64,000 nucleotides of DNA from Candidatus Chloroploca mongolica (GTDB lineage Bacteria; Chloroflexota; Chloroflexia; Chloroflexales; Chloroflexaceae): positions 1 through 64,000 of the forward strand of contig NZ_SIJK02000005.1 of the NCBI RefSeq assembly GCF_004762035.2, given 5' to 3'. Each line of letters starts with the position of its first letter. Within the stretch, counting starts at the first letter, position 1. The translations under genes and the position numbers were made by a program. Shown here in pieces: positions 34,833 to 43,571 of this stretch. Below the pieces are notes generated by a model. That model ran no database searches, was not told where the DNA came from, and saw nothing but the letters and a program-made list of their open reading frames with translations.

Positions 34833-36391
34833 ACGGCCTCACCTTCACGTAGACCAGCACGTATTTCGATTCGTTCGTCGCTCACCGCACCGACCACAAC
34901 ATCAATGCGTTCTTCTGTCCCCGCGCCTACGCGGAGCACATAATCAGTTGCATCGCGGCGCAGCGCCTCGGGTGGCAACCAGAGCACATCCTGCTGCTCG
35001 CCGAAATCAAAAGTCACACTGGCGAGATCATCATTGCCAAGGTTGAGCTCGGGCGCGTTGTAGCTCACCGCTACCATTGAACCACCGCCAGCCATCGTCC
35101 CGGCTGAGGTCATCCGTACGGTGCCAGCAACCTGGCGTTCGGGATAGCGAGTAAACCTGATTTGCACGGGCATCCCCGAGGTGATCCGGTTCAGCGTGGC
35201 TTGATCAAGACTGCTGAGCGTCACTTCAAAGCCCGAGTTATCCATCAACCGGATGACCGGAATTTCAGCTTGTACCGGGAAACTTGCCATCGCTTCAACG
35301 GCCGTAATCGTGCCATCGAAAGGTGCATAGATGCGGCGGGTCTCAATGGCATTCTCAATCTCTTTCACCGCGAGTTGCGACGACGATAGCGCGACCACCA
35401 GGCGCGGGTCGGGGCGGGCATTCTGGCGTGCCGCATCAAGCTGAACGCCTGCCAGCCGGACGGCGCGCTCGGCCTCGGCTACTTGAAATGGATCAGGCCC
35501 GGCCACCAGTTGGTTCAGGGTGGCACGGGCGAGATCGACATCAGCCTGGGCCGACTGGAGCGCCGCAATTTCGTTGCCAAAGGCCGTGTCATAGTTGATT
35601 TGCGCCACCGCAACGGCACTCTCGGCGGCCCGCACACTTGCTTCGAGCTCACGCAGATCGGCCCCCGCAACGGTCGCGGGATTTTGTTCACTCTGGGCTA
35701 CCAGTTCGGCATAGCGAACTTGCAGGCGCTCAAGCTCGGCCTTCGCATCGCTGAGTTCCCGCTCGGCGCGCGTCTTCTCGGCTGAGGCATCGTTGCGCGT
35801 GCGGGCGAGCGCCGCTTCGGCGCGTTCGACGCGCGCCCGGGCTTCACTTACCGCCTGGGCACTGGGTGGGGTTTGCAGTTCGCTCAGCGCAGCGCGGGCT
35901 TCTTCAAGCGCAAGTTCGGCCCGGCGCACTTCGATGCTCCCACCTTCATTGGCCCGGCTAATCGCCACGGCATCCTGCTCGGCCACGATCTGCGCCTGCC
36001 GCAACTGCTCTTGCAACGTGCCAAGGTCAAGCTCGGCGAGCAAAGTTCCTGCCGTGATACTCATCCCAGGATCGACATAAAGCCGACGAATCACCCCGCT
36101 TTGCCGAAACGCCAGTTCACGTTCCAGCACAGGGCTCACTTGCCCATTCAGTACGCGGATATCGCGGACGTTGCCGCGTTGCACGGCAACGGTACGTCCT
36201 TCATCCGTTGTCGTGACCACCGCTGTCGGTACAGGCGTGGTTGCCGTGATGTCAGTTGGCACAACGGTCGGCATGGTAAAAGGTTCCGGGGTAGGTGCGC
36301 CTACGATCTGTCCAATGCTACAGCCAGCCAGCGCTAGCCCCAGCAAGGGGATGCTCAACCCGCGGATCAGTTTCTGGCAAAACTCGTTCAT
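34820..36391 (-). CDS. Membrane-fusion (HlyD/RND adaptor)-like lipoprotein
   Basis: 523 residues. Signal peptide with lipobox LALAGC (Cys24). Then a biotinyl-lipoyl half (about 95-120), a long coiled coil (about 125-300, heptads rich in Ala/Glu/Arg), the second lipoyl half (ETRRIYAPFDGTITAVEA) and beta-barrel domains ending in IRAGLREGEAVALP. Such adaptors link an inner-membrane pump with outer components, or in monoderm bacteria act with ABC exporters; no ABC or RND pump gene lies beside it. Its position upstream of Wzz suggests a role in polymer export (inference). The stop codon is inside a perfect hairpin. Confidence 0.88.
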   Translation of the reverse strand: MNEFCQKLIRGLSIPLLGLALAGCSIGQIVGAPTPEPFTMPTVVPTDITATTPVPTAVVTTTDEGRTVAVQRGNVRDIRVLNGQVSPVLERELAFRQSGVIRRLYVDPGMSITAGTLLAELDLGTLQEQLRQAQIVAEQDAVAISRANEGGSIEVRRAELALEEARAALSELQTPPSAQAVSEARARVERAEAALARTRNDASAEKTRAERELSDAKAELERLQVRYAELVAQSEQNPATVAGADLRELEASVRAAESAVAVAQINYDTAFGNEIAALQSAQADVDLARATLNQLVAGPDPFQVAEAERAVRLAGVQLDAARQNARPDPRLVVALSSSQLAVKEIENAIETRRIYAPFDGTITAVEAMASFPVQAEIPVIRLMDNSGFEVTLSSLDQATLNRITSGMPVQIRFTRYPERQVAGTVRMTSAGTMAGGGSMVAVSYNAPELNLGNDDLASVTFDFGEQQDVLWLPPEALRRDATDYVLRVGAGTEERIDVVVGAVSDERIEIRAGLREGEAVALP

Positions 36392-36444
36392 CGCTCCACT
36401 CCGTCGAAGGTGTCAGGCCCTCGTTTTCAGGCACTTGACTATGT

Positions 36445-37062
36445 TTAGAGGCTTGGCTCGGTCTGGTTACGCCCAACCAGTGTAGGTACGTGCGCGTCGG
36501 TAGGACTCTGGAGCTGCGCTTGCTCGGCAATGATCCACCGGGCGGCAGCGAGGAGGTCGTCAACAACAAGATCCGGAAGGCAACGAGTATCCGGCTTCTC
36601 TGCAAGATCGACTGCCCCTCGTCCCGTTCGTACCATGATTGTTCGACATCCACAGGCTCGTGCCGCCGCGATATCGGTCAGCGCATCACCAATCATGATG
36701 GTCGTCTGCGGATCGATCTGATGGGCCTGAATCAGGCTCATGAGCATGCCAGGGGCCGGTTTGCGACAGGCGCACTCTTCGTCGGGACGGTGGGGGCAAT
36801 AGCGAAGATCTTCTACTATGATGCCACATTTTTGCATGATCTGCCGCATACGTTGGTGAATCATCTCGACGGTTGCTGCGGTCACGATGCCACGATTGAT
36901 GATGGCCTGGTTGGTCACCACAAAGAGCGTATACCCTGCGCGATTGAGCAAGTGCATCGCTTCAAGTGAACCTGGGAGAAACTGAAACTCGTCCCATGTC
37001 TTCACATGATCCGAACGGTTTTCGTTGATTACTCCATCCCGATCAAGGAAAATGGCACGCAT
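36445..37062 (-). CDS. gmhB: D-glycero-D-manno-heptose 1,7-bisphosphate phosphatase-like (HAD)
   Basis: 205 residues from the chosen start MRAIFLDRDGVIN. HAD motifs: DRDGV (nucleophile and acid Asp), VVTNQ, CRKPAPGML, and GDALTDIAAA; the zinc site Cys-Pro-His-x6-Cys-x-Cys is complete (CPHRPDEECACRKP). These define GmhB-type heptose or related histidinol phosphatases. It removes one phosphate from heptose bisphosphate on the way to an activated heptose. Its divergent neighbour encodes a heptose-7-phosphate-kinase-like enzyme, supporting a heptose-containing polymer. ATG at 37060-37062 has GAGGAG 6 nt before it. GmhA and a nucleotidyltransferase are not in the window. Confidence 0.87.
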   Translation of the reverse strand: MRAIFLDRDGVINENRSDHVKTWDEFQFLPGSLEAMHLLNRAGYTLFVVTNQAIINRGIVTAATVEMIHQRMRQIMQKCGIIVEDLRYCPHRPDEECACRKPAPGMLMSLIQAHQIDPQTTIMIGDALTDIAAARACGCRTIMVRTGRGAVDLAEKPDTRCLPDLVVDDLLAAARWIIAEQAQLQSPTDAHVPTLVGRNQTEPSL

Positions 37063-37142
37063 CGCACTCCTCGCTAGGCTCATCGGCCTACTCAGGATAG
37101 TCGCCGCCTATAAAATGTGGCTAAATATCGTCTAAACACGGC

Positions 37143-37156
37143 TGACAATCTTGTCA
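37143..37156. promoter_or_regulatory. Palindrome in divergent promoter region
   Basis: TGACAA-TC-TTGTCA is a perfect dyad in the 199 bp between the divergent phosphatase and kinase genes, 81 bp before the phosphatase start and 105 bp before the kinase start. It could be an operator acting on both. A possible -10 (tatagt, 37209-37214) for the kinase lies downstream with a weak -35 (tttatc, 37186-37191). These assignments are tentative. Confidence 0.35.
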
Positions 37157-37261
37157 CAAGCGTGGGCAGAAGCTGTGCGCCCGCGTTTATCCTGATACAG
37201 TAGACTTGTATAGTGCGACGTTCGTTGTGGCCGGTGGCGTAAGCATGACAAAAGGAGCCGA

Positions 37262-38251
37262 ATGATTATCTCGCGAACACCCTTGCGGATCAGTTTTGCC
37301 GGTGGTGGCAGTGACCTGGCGGCTTTTTATCGCCACGAGCCCGGGGCGGTGGTGAGCGTCAGTATCGACAAGTATATCTATATCAATGCGAATGCCAAGT
37401 TTGATCACCAGATCCGTGCTAGTTATTCCGTCACCGAAATTGTCAATTCGGTCGAAGAACTCCAACATGAGTTGATCCGTGAGGCTCTTAAGTTGACCGG
37501 TCGCGATCAGAGCATCGAGATAACCTCCATTTCCGATATCCCCTCGCAGGGCACGGGACTTGGCTCTTCCAGCACTTATACCGTTGGTCTGTTGAATGCC
37601 TTGCACGCCTTCTGCGGTCGTTTTGCGAGCGCCGAGCGTCTGGCGCGTGAAGCGTGTTATATTGAGATCGAACGTTGCGGTGCGCCTATCGGCAAGCAAG
37701 ATCAGTATATTGCAGCCTATGGCGGTTTGCAATTTATTCAGTTCAATCCCGACGAGACGGTTTTTGTTGACCCTGTCATTTGTTCTGCAACAACCCGTGC
37801 GACGTTGCAAAACCGTCTGCTCATGCTCTATACTGGTCAGACCCGCCAGACGGCGACGGTGTTGACCGAGCAGCGCTCGAAGACCGAGCAGGATGCCCGC
37901 CAGCGCGAGAACCTTCGTCGCCTCGTCCGCCTGGCCCACGATCTGCGGGCGGTGCTGGTCGCAAATGATGTTGATGCCTTCGGTGAGATTCTGCACGAGG
38001 GCTGGATGCTGAAACGCCAACTGGCTTCGGGTATCTCGAATGACCGTATTGATGCCTGGTATGAACGTGGACGCGCTGCCGGGGCAATGGGAGGCAAGAT
38101 CCTTGGCGCTGGCGGCGGTGGCTTTTTGCTCCTCTATGCCCCCGTTGAACGCCACGCGGCGATCCTTGCCGCCTTGCCCGAGTTACGGTGCGTGCCCATC
38201 CGTTTTGAACCACAGGGAAGCAAGATTATTTATGTGGAGGAGGAGTTGTAG
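37262..38251 (+). CDS. hddA: GHMP kinase, D-glycero-D-manno-heptose 7-phosphate kinase-like
   Basis: 329 residues. MIISRTPLRISFAGGGSDL and YHEPG-type FYRHEPGAVVS at the N-terminus, GTGLGSSSTYTVGLLNAL (ATP-binding GHMP loop) and KILGAGGGGFLLLY at the C-terminus are those of HddA and related sugar kinases (fucokinase-like group). It phosphorylates heptose 7-phosphate at C1, the step before GmhB, in GDP-heptose synthesis. ATG at 37262 has AAAAGGAG 7 nt before it. It faces away from gmhB across a 199-bp promoter region. A 27-bp hairpin begins 9 nt after the stop. Other GHMP sugar kinases cannot be excluded. Confidence 0.85.
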   Translation: MIISRTPLRISFAGGGSDLAAFYRHEPGAVVSVSIDKYIYINANAKFDHQIRASYSVTEIVNSVEELQHELIREALKLTGRDQSIEITSISDIPSQGTGLGSSSTYTVGLLNALHAFCGRFASAERLAREACYIEIERCGAPIGKQDQYIAAYGGLQFIQFNPDETVFVDPVICSATTRATLQNRLLMLYTGQTRQTATVLTEQRSKTEQDARQRENLRRLVRLAHDLRAVLVANDVDAFGEILHEGWMLKRQLASGISNDRIDAWYERGRAAGAMGGKILGAGGGGFLLLYAPVERHAAILAALPELRCVPIRFEPQGSKIIYVEEEL

Positions 38252-38259
38252 CCGCAATG

Positions 38260-38318
38260 CATGCTGGTTGTGACGAAGCATGCCAGTTACGCTGGCATGC
38301 TTCGTCACAACCAGCATG
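38260..38318. terminator. 27-bp perfect hairpin 3' of the kinase gene
   Basis: 38260-38286 pairs fully with 38292-38318 around ttacg. It begins 9 nt after TAG (38249-38251) and ends 15 bp before the next start. No U-tract follows, so it may act as an RNA end or stability element more than as a classical intrinsic terminator. Confidence 0.7.
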
Positions 38319-38333
38319 TGGAGGAGGGAGCTT

Positions 38334-39998
38334 ATGTTTCGTTCCCGGATCAGGGTGCTGTTGCTCATAGGCTGTTGTCTGAGTTTTAGTGCTGTGCTCG
38401 TCTTCGCGCAAGTCATTCCTTCCCACTTCCTCTTTTTACCCATTGTTGCTCAACCCGGCCCTTCACCCACAACCGTTGTCCCATCAAGAACCGCAACGTC
38501 AACGCCCGCTGCTACTGCGACGCCAACGCCTACCCGTGACCCGACAATGACGGTCACGGCGACTGGTACAGCAACGTCGACCGCAACGCCGACTACAACG
38601 AGCACGGCAACGTCGACGGCAACAAGCACGGCCACAAGTACCGCGACGGCCACAGCTACAAGCACGGCCACGCCCACCGCAACGAGCACAACGGTGCCGA
38701 CCCCGCAACCTCGCTCGGCCTATCGCGTTCACGCGCCCTACCACGCCGTTCAGGATCTCAGTACCAAGTTTGGCGAAATGGCGCTCTTCTGGTTTGGGCA
38801 GGTGACGCCGTCGCAGAACTATACTGATGTGCGCATTAGCTCGAATGACCAGGAACTCTATGTCTATCTGGCGATCTTTGACCGCCGCCTTTGGTATAAT
38901 CTCAATCCTTCCGTCGCCACATTGACTGATTGGGACGCGGCGACGCTCTATCTCGATCCTGGTACCGGCACTGGCTTGAGTGCCAATAGCTATCGGTTTA
39001 CCGCGCAACTAAGCAATGGCGGCGGGGCGGCTTTTCAAGCCTCGGCCCGTGGCACTACAGGAGCCTGGGCTGCCGCTCCGGTCGCCTTCACGACCCTCCC
39101 TGGCTGGCGTGGTCAGGCGCTCAATGACAATAGCGATGACCGCGGCTGGGCGATGACCTTCCGCATTCCCTTTAGCAGCCTTGGTCTTGCCGGGCCACCT
39201 GCGCCTGGTACGGCCTGGCGGATGGCCGTTGAAGTGCATGATCGTGATGATCAAGCCGGTACGCCCATCCCTGTGCAGGTGTGGCCTCCGGCAGGCGTGA
39301 CGACCAACCCGACCAGCTGGGGCGACCTTGTTTTTGGTGCACCAGGCTACACGTCCCCGCCGACAACGAACCAGACGACCTATACCCTTCGTCAGGGGCC
39401 GGGCCTGGTGGTGCAGGATGCCAGTGTTGGTGGCGGCACGACCTGTGGCGACGGCCTCGATTTCTGGACCGAGTGGGGCCAGGCGACTGATCCGCCCGAA
39501 AGCAGCCAGTTCAATGTTCAGAACCAGTCCGATATTGCCGACTGGCCCTGTTTTGCGAAATACTATGCGATCTTCCCGCTTGCCTCATTGCCGCCAGGCC
39601 AGGTTGTCGTTTCAGCCCAGTTGATCCTGCATCAATTTGGCAATTCGCAGCCCGAGGATGCCGAACCCTCGTTGATCCAGGCCTTTGTTGTCGGCGAAAA
39701 TTGGCAAGCAGGGGCGTTGACCTGGAACAATGCGCCCCTGGCGCGTGAAAACATCGGCTCTGGCTGGGTTGATCCATTGCCCACTTTCCCAGGGTGGCCT
39801 GGCGTGTCACGCACGCTCGATGTGAGCGCAGGGGTGGCGCGGGCCTATGCGGAAGGTAGCCCCCTGCGCCTGGCGCTCTATTCGGCTGACAGCGCCTATC
39901 ACAGCGGCAAATATTTTGTCTCAAGCAAAACCGGCGACTGGAATGCCGTCGCACGTCCGACGCTCATCATTACTCTGGGCACGCCAGTTGCTCCGTAA
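38334..39998 (+). CDS. Secreted CBM9/DOMON-like and DNRLRE-domain protein
   Basis: 554 residues from MFRSRIRVLLLIGC. Signal peptide about 1-26 (ending VFAQ), then HFLFLPIVAQ, a version of the hydrophobic motif found at the C-termini of neighbouring exoproteins, and a Thr/Ala/Ser/Pro linker (about 41-125). A carbohydrate-binding CBM9/DOMON-like domain (about 135-320, ending SWGDLVFG) and a DNRLRE beta-sandwich (about 335-550, with ALTWNNAP and LRLALYSAD) follow. The final domain occurs in extracellular structural proteins. Start chosen for its GGAGGGAG 6 nt upstream; the longer frame begins inside the preceding hairpin. Role in binding the polymer is inference. Confidence 0.82.
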   Translation: MFRSRIRVLLLIGCCLSFSAVLVFAQVIPSHFLFLPIVAQPGPSPTTVVPSRTATSTPAATATPTPTRDPTMTVTATGTATSTATPTTTSTATSTATSTATSTATATATSTATPTATSTTVPTPQPRSAYRVHAPYHAVQDLSTKFGEMALFWFGQVTPSQNYTDVRISSNDQELYVYLAIFDRRLWYNLNPSVATLTDWDAATLYLDPGTGTGLSANSYRFTAQLSNGGGAAFQASARGTTGAWAAAPVAFTTLPGWRGQALNDNSDDRGWAMTFRIPFSSLGLAGPPAPGTAWRMAVEVHDRDDQAGTPIPVQVWPPAGVTTNPTSWGDLVFGAPGYTSPPTTNQTTYTLRQGPGLVVQDASVGGGTTCGDGLDFWTEWGQATDPPESSQFNVQNQSDIADWPCFAKYYAIFPLASLPPGQVVVSAQLILHQFGNSQPEDAEPSLIQAFVVGENWQAGALTWNNAPLARENIGSGWVDPLPTFPGWPGVSRTLDVSAGVARAYAEGSPLRLALYSADSAYHSGKYFVSSKTGDWNAVARPTLIITLGTPVAP

Positions 39999-40014
39999 GC
40001 AACGCCGAAGGCAG

Positions 40015-40122
40015 CGCGAAGATAAAGCTTCCGGGAAGCTTGCGTGGTGGTGGCAGCATGCTCATCGGTGGTTCGGCACGTCGGTGCGCCATGACATCTT
40101 CGCGCAGAGCTTCCCGGAAGCT
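40015..40122. repeat. Interleaved inverted repeats 3' of the DNRLRE gene
   Basis: gcgcgaagat (40015-40024) is complementary to 40096-40105, and agcttccgggaagct (40026-40040) to 40108-40122. Because the arms occur in the same left-right order they cannot nest simply; each 15-mer is also nearly self-complementary. It starts 17 nt past the stop codon. The 39999-40229 gap holds no convincing gene. Confidence 0.7.
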
Positions 40123-40229
40123 GTCGAAGATAGGATCGTAATTGCGTGGTAATGCAAACGATTTATACTGGGGAGGAGTTACAGTCGAAACATTTGTACG
40201 TACGACAGTAGTATTATCCACCATCACTT

Positions 40230-43200
40230 ATGCGCTCGCTGCTGAACAATTACAACCCATACCTCTTCCTGGCGCTGGCGATTGCGTTTGCTTATCATGG
40301 TGCGCTGCTGCTCAGCGGCACGTACACCCATACGTACGACGCATTTGTCCATATCTTCTTTGCCGATCACTACGCTCGCGCCTGGTTTGACCATTGGGAA
40401 CCGCGCTGGTATACGGGCTTCCCGATGACCAGCTACCCGCCCGGCTCGCAACAGTCGATTGCTCTGCTCTCGTCCTTTGTGGGCCTCAAGACCGGCTTTG
40501 TGATCGTGGCCCTCTTCGCGGTGCTGAATGTCACCCTTGGCATCTACCGCTTCTCGAGGATCTGGGTGAGCGAGGAGGCAGCCGGCTATGCCGCGCTAAT
40601 CCTCGTCTTCGCCTCTTGCATTGCCGAGACGGTTCATGTCTTCGGTCAATTGCCAACGATGTTCTCGCTTGGCTTTCTGCTGAACGCCTTGCCGTTTGTG
40701 CAGCGCTGGCTCGACGAGGGCAAGATCCGCTGGCTGCTCACCGCCTGGCTGCTCAACGCAGCCACGACGGCGGGGCACCATGTGACCACGCTTTTTGGTG
40801 CCGTCTTTTTTGTGGCCCCGGTGATCGGGCTCTCGCTCGTGACAGCCTTTCGGACGCCGCTGCCCGACGAACCGCTAGCGCACCCAGGGCGGGTCACGTG
40901 GGCCAACCTGCGCCCCCTGGTTGTGCGTCGCGTGCGCCGCGTGCTGCCTGCCACCATGCGCGCTGCGGTCTATGGCCCGGGTCTGATCATCGCGCTTGTG
41001 TTCGTGGTGTTGCCCTATTGGCTCTGGAGCAGGGCCGACCCGATTACGCAGGTCTCGATTCCGCACGCCTCGCGTGACTCGTTCATCGTCAACACGAGTG
41101 CCGGCTTGGTCTTCTGGCTCATCCCGTATGGTCTCTCGCTTATAGCCTTGCCCTACGTCTTCTATAAGGGCATGACCACCCGCGCCTGGCCGATGACGCT
41201 CTCGCTCGCAGCTCTGGTCTTCCTTGGCACGGGTGGCACGACGCCTTTCCCGCGGATGTTGCTGGGCGGCGCGTTTGACGTGCTGACCCTCGACCGCTTC
41301 ACCTTCTGGGCGACGATTACGATGATGCCCCTGCTCGGTGAGTTTGTGGTTAGCCTGCGCCACCGGGGGTTGGCAAGGTATCTGCGTGAGCAGTTCGGCA
41401 CGATTACATGGCGCTTGCTCCAGGTGAGCCTGATCATCACCTATCTCAGCCTTTCGGCCTTTGTCGCCAACCTGACCCAGTTCCGGCGCTTCCAGCCCGA
41501 TCCGATCGACTTTCAGCCTATTGTGACCTTCCTGGAAAAAGATGAGCACTGGCGCTGGCGCTATCTGACGCTGGGCTTCGGCGACCAGATGGCGTGGCTC
41601 TCGGCTCAAACGACGGCCAGTACGGTTGACGGCAACTATCACTCGGCCCGTCGCCTCCCCGAGTTGACCACCACCCCGGTCGAGCGACTGGAGGGCTCCA
41701 AGTACAGCGGGGTTCCCGGGATTGGCTCGCTCCAGCAGTTCCTGGCCGTGCCCGACAAGTACAACCTGAAGTTTGTCTTCTCGAATGACCAGTTTTACGA
41801 CCCCCTGCTCTTTTTCTCAGGGTGGCATCGGCTCCAGCGCCTCGAGAATGGGATCATGGTCTGGGAGCGTGAGGATATCCCGCCGCTGCCCGAGGTGCTG
41901 CCCCGCAAGGAGATTCCGCTCTACCAGCGGGCAATGTGGGGGATCATCCCGCTGACTGCGATCATTGCGGCGCTCATTGCGTTCTCCTCGCCTATCTGGC
42001 TCCCTTATTTGCGCTGGCTGCTCAACCTGAACGAGGAAGGGGGCCTGCACACGCCCCTCCATCTACGCAGCAGGCTCTGGGGCACCATCACCTGGCCGTT
42101 CCGCCGTCTTCTGCTGCCTCTGCTGGGTGCGGTCTGGTCGCGGGTCGATCTCATCGGGCGGGCGCAGCGCATCTGGGCGTGGCTCGACGGGTACCTGCGC
42201 AGCTGGTCGGCGCTCCCCGCCACCGACGACTCGCCGGCGGTACCGTGGCAGGTGTGGCTTGACTGGGGCCAGCGCTTGCCGCACTTGCGGCCAGCCACGC
42301 CAACCGCGCATCATGTGCGCCTCGCCCTGCTGATGCTTATCGCCGTCACGAGTGTCGCCACCGCTGGGACGATCTACGTGCGCCAGGCCCGCACCCCGGT
42401 CGCCGTGGTTGAGCACTACTACGACGACCTGGACTTTCGCCGCTTTAGCAGCGCCTACGCACGCCTTGACCCGTTGACGCGGCCCGCCTACGATCAGTAC
42501 CTGCTTGATCTCTCGGTTACAGGCGGCATGGTCGCCTCGTACGGCAAGCTCAACAGCGTCTATGTGCAGGTCGTCGCCGCTGATCCCGAGCGGGTGAGTG
42601 TGATCGCCGAGACCGACTGGGTCACCTCGCTCACAACCTACCCGACCCGTCAGCACCTCACCCTGGTTCTCCGTGACGGTCGCTGGTATATTCTGCTGGA
42701 TCCCGTGGATACGACGGTGCCGCCAGAACCCTTCTTCCGGCGCGGCGAGATAGGCTGGGTTGCCACCAGTCGCCGCCGGATCGTGGATAAGCCGACGGCT
42801 TTCGCTGACATCCTCGACCGCCCCGAGATCCAGATCCTCTCGGCTCGCCTCGTCCGCTACGAGGGGCGCTATATGGTTGTCGGTGAGTTGATTAACAGCG
42901 ACTCGGATCCCGCCGACGTGACGGTGACTGCGCTGCTACGTGACCCCGATGGCGTTGAGTTGACGCGCTACAACGCCCAGCAAGTGATGATGCACAAGCT
43001 CTTCCCCAAGGAGATGACGCCCTTCCGCGTTGACTTCGAGGGCGTCGCTGGGGCCGTGCTTAGCGATACCGTGGATTTGCAAACGTTCAAGCCTGACGCC
43101 TTCACGCCTCCCTTGCTCACCAGACCGCTCGGGTCGTTCGCCGTCTTCGCCAAGGCCGTTGTTACTCGCCACGACCTGAGCCGCAACCTGAGCGTGCAGA

Positions 43201-43571
43201 ACCTGGCGATCGTGCAGACGGACGATGGGAGCTACCACCTCCGCGGGCAACTCTTCAACACCGGGACGGTCGAGGCGACGATTCCTCATGTGTTGCTGAC
43301 CTATTACGATGACCAGAACCAGGTAGCCTGGGTTGATCACGTCTATATCCGTGACACGGTGCGCCCTCAGCGCGCCCAGCCGATCGATATTGTGCTGGCG
43401 GGTTATGGTGACGTCGAGGTCATAAGCGAGCAGAGCGGCCTCTTTGGGACAAACCTTGTGCCCGAGGTCAGCCTTGACACGCCCTGGCGCGAACGCCTCC
43501 CGCTCCCTGAGGCGACAGGCTTCGCCTCGTTGCGGGTGAGCGTCCATGCGTTCGAAGGGGGCGGTCTGTGA
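40230..43571 (+). CDS. Large GT-C-like membrane protein with extracellular NTF2-like and FxLyD-like domains
   Basis: 1113 residues. The N-terminal 600 residues have about twelve membrane helices; an early loop contains THTYDAFVHIFFADHYAR followed by WEPRWYTGFPMTSYPPGS, the layout of the PTPS-related/GT-C membrane family (DUF2298-like sugar transferases). After a further helix (about 690-710) come an NTF2-like domain (about 725-830; HYYDDLDFRRFSSAYARL) and two FxLyD-like beta domains (about 870-970 and 985-1090; VVGELINSDSDPADVTV, LRGQLFNTGTVEATIP). Probably a lipid-linked sugar transferase or polymer-assembly platform. ATG at 40230; an upstream in-frame TTG at 40194 is followed by a stop. GTGA overlap with the next gene. 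Confidence 0.75.
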   Translation: MRSLLNNYNPYLFLALAIAFAYHGALLLSGTYTHTYDAFVHIFFADHYARAWFDHWEPRWYTGFPMTSYPPGSQQSIALLSSFVGLKTGFVIVALFAVLNVTLGIYRFSRIWVSEEAAGYAALILVFASCIAETVHVFGQLPTMFSLGFLLNALPFVQRWLDEGKIRWLLTAWLLNAATTAGHHVTTLFGAVFFVAPVIGLSLVTAFRTPLPDEPLAHPGRVTWANLRPLVVRRVRRVLPATMRAAVYGPGLIIALVFVVLPYWLWSRADPITQVSIPHASRDSFIVNTSAGLVFWLIPYGLSLIALPYVFYKGMTTRAWPMTLSLAALVFLGTGGTTPFPRMLLGGAFDVLTLDRFTFWATITMMPLLGEFVVSLRHRGLARYLREQFGTITWRLLQVSLIITYLSLSAFVANLTQFRRFQPDPIDFQPIVTFLEKDEHWRWRYLTLGFGDQMAWLSAQTTASTVDGNYHSARRLPELTTTPVERLEGSKYSGVPGIGSLQQFLAVPDKYNLKFVFSNDQFYDPLLFFSGWHRLQRLENGIMVWEREDIPPLPEVLPRKEIPLYQRAMWGIIPLTAIIAALIAFSSPIWLPYLRWLLNLNEEGGLHTPLHLRSRLWGTITWPFRRLLLPLLGAVWSRVDLIGRAQRIWAWLDGYLRSWSALPATDDSPAVPWQVWLDWGQRLPHLRPATPTAHHVRLALLMLIAVTSVATAGTIYVRQARTPVAVVEHYYDDLDFRRFSSAYARLDPLTRPAYDQYLLDLSVTGGMVASYGKLNSVYVQVVAADPERVSVIAETDWVTSLTTYPTRQHLTLVLRDGRWYILLDPVDTTVPPEPFFRRGEIGWVATSRRRIVDKPTAFADILDRPEIQILSARLVRYEGRYMVVGELINSDSDPADVTVTALLRDPDGVELTRYNAQQVMMHKLFPKEMTPFRVDFEGVAGAVLSDTVDLQTFKPDAFTPPLLTRPLGSFAVFAKAVVTRHDLSRNLSVQNLAIVQTDDGSYHLRGQLFNTGTVEATIPHVLLTYYDDQNQVAWVDHVYIRDTVRPQRAQPIDIVLAGYGDVEVISEQSGLFGTNLVPEVSLDTPWRERLPLPEATGFASLRVSVHAFEGGGL

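Noticed and set aside
39970-40227. 85-residue minus-strand frame between the DNRLRE gene and the GT-C-like gene
   Set aside because: It runs through interleaved inverted repeats and into the end of the DNRLRE gene, with no recognisable family.
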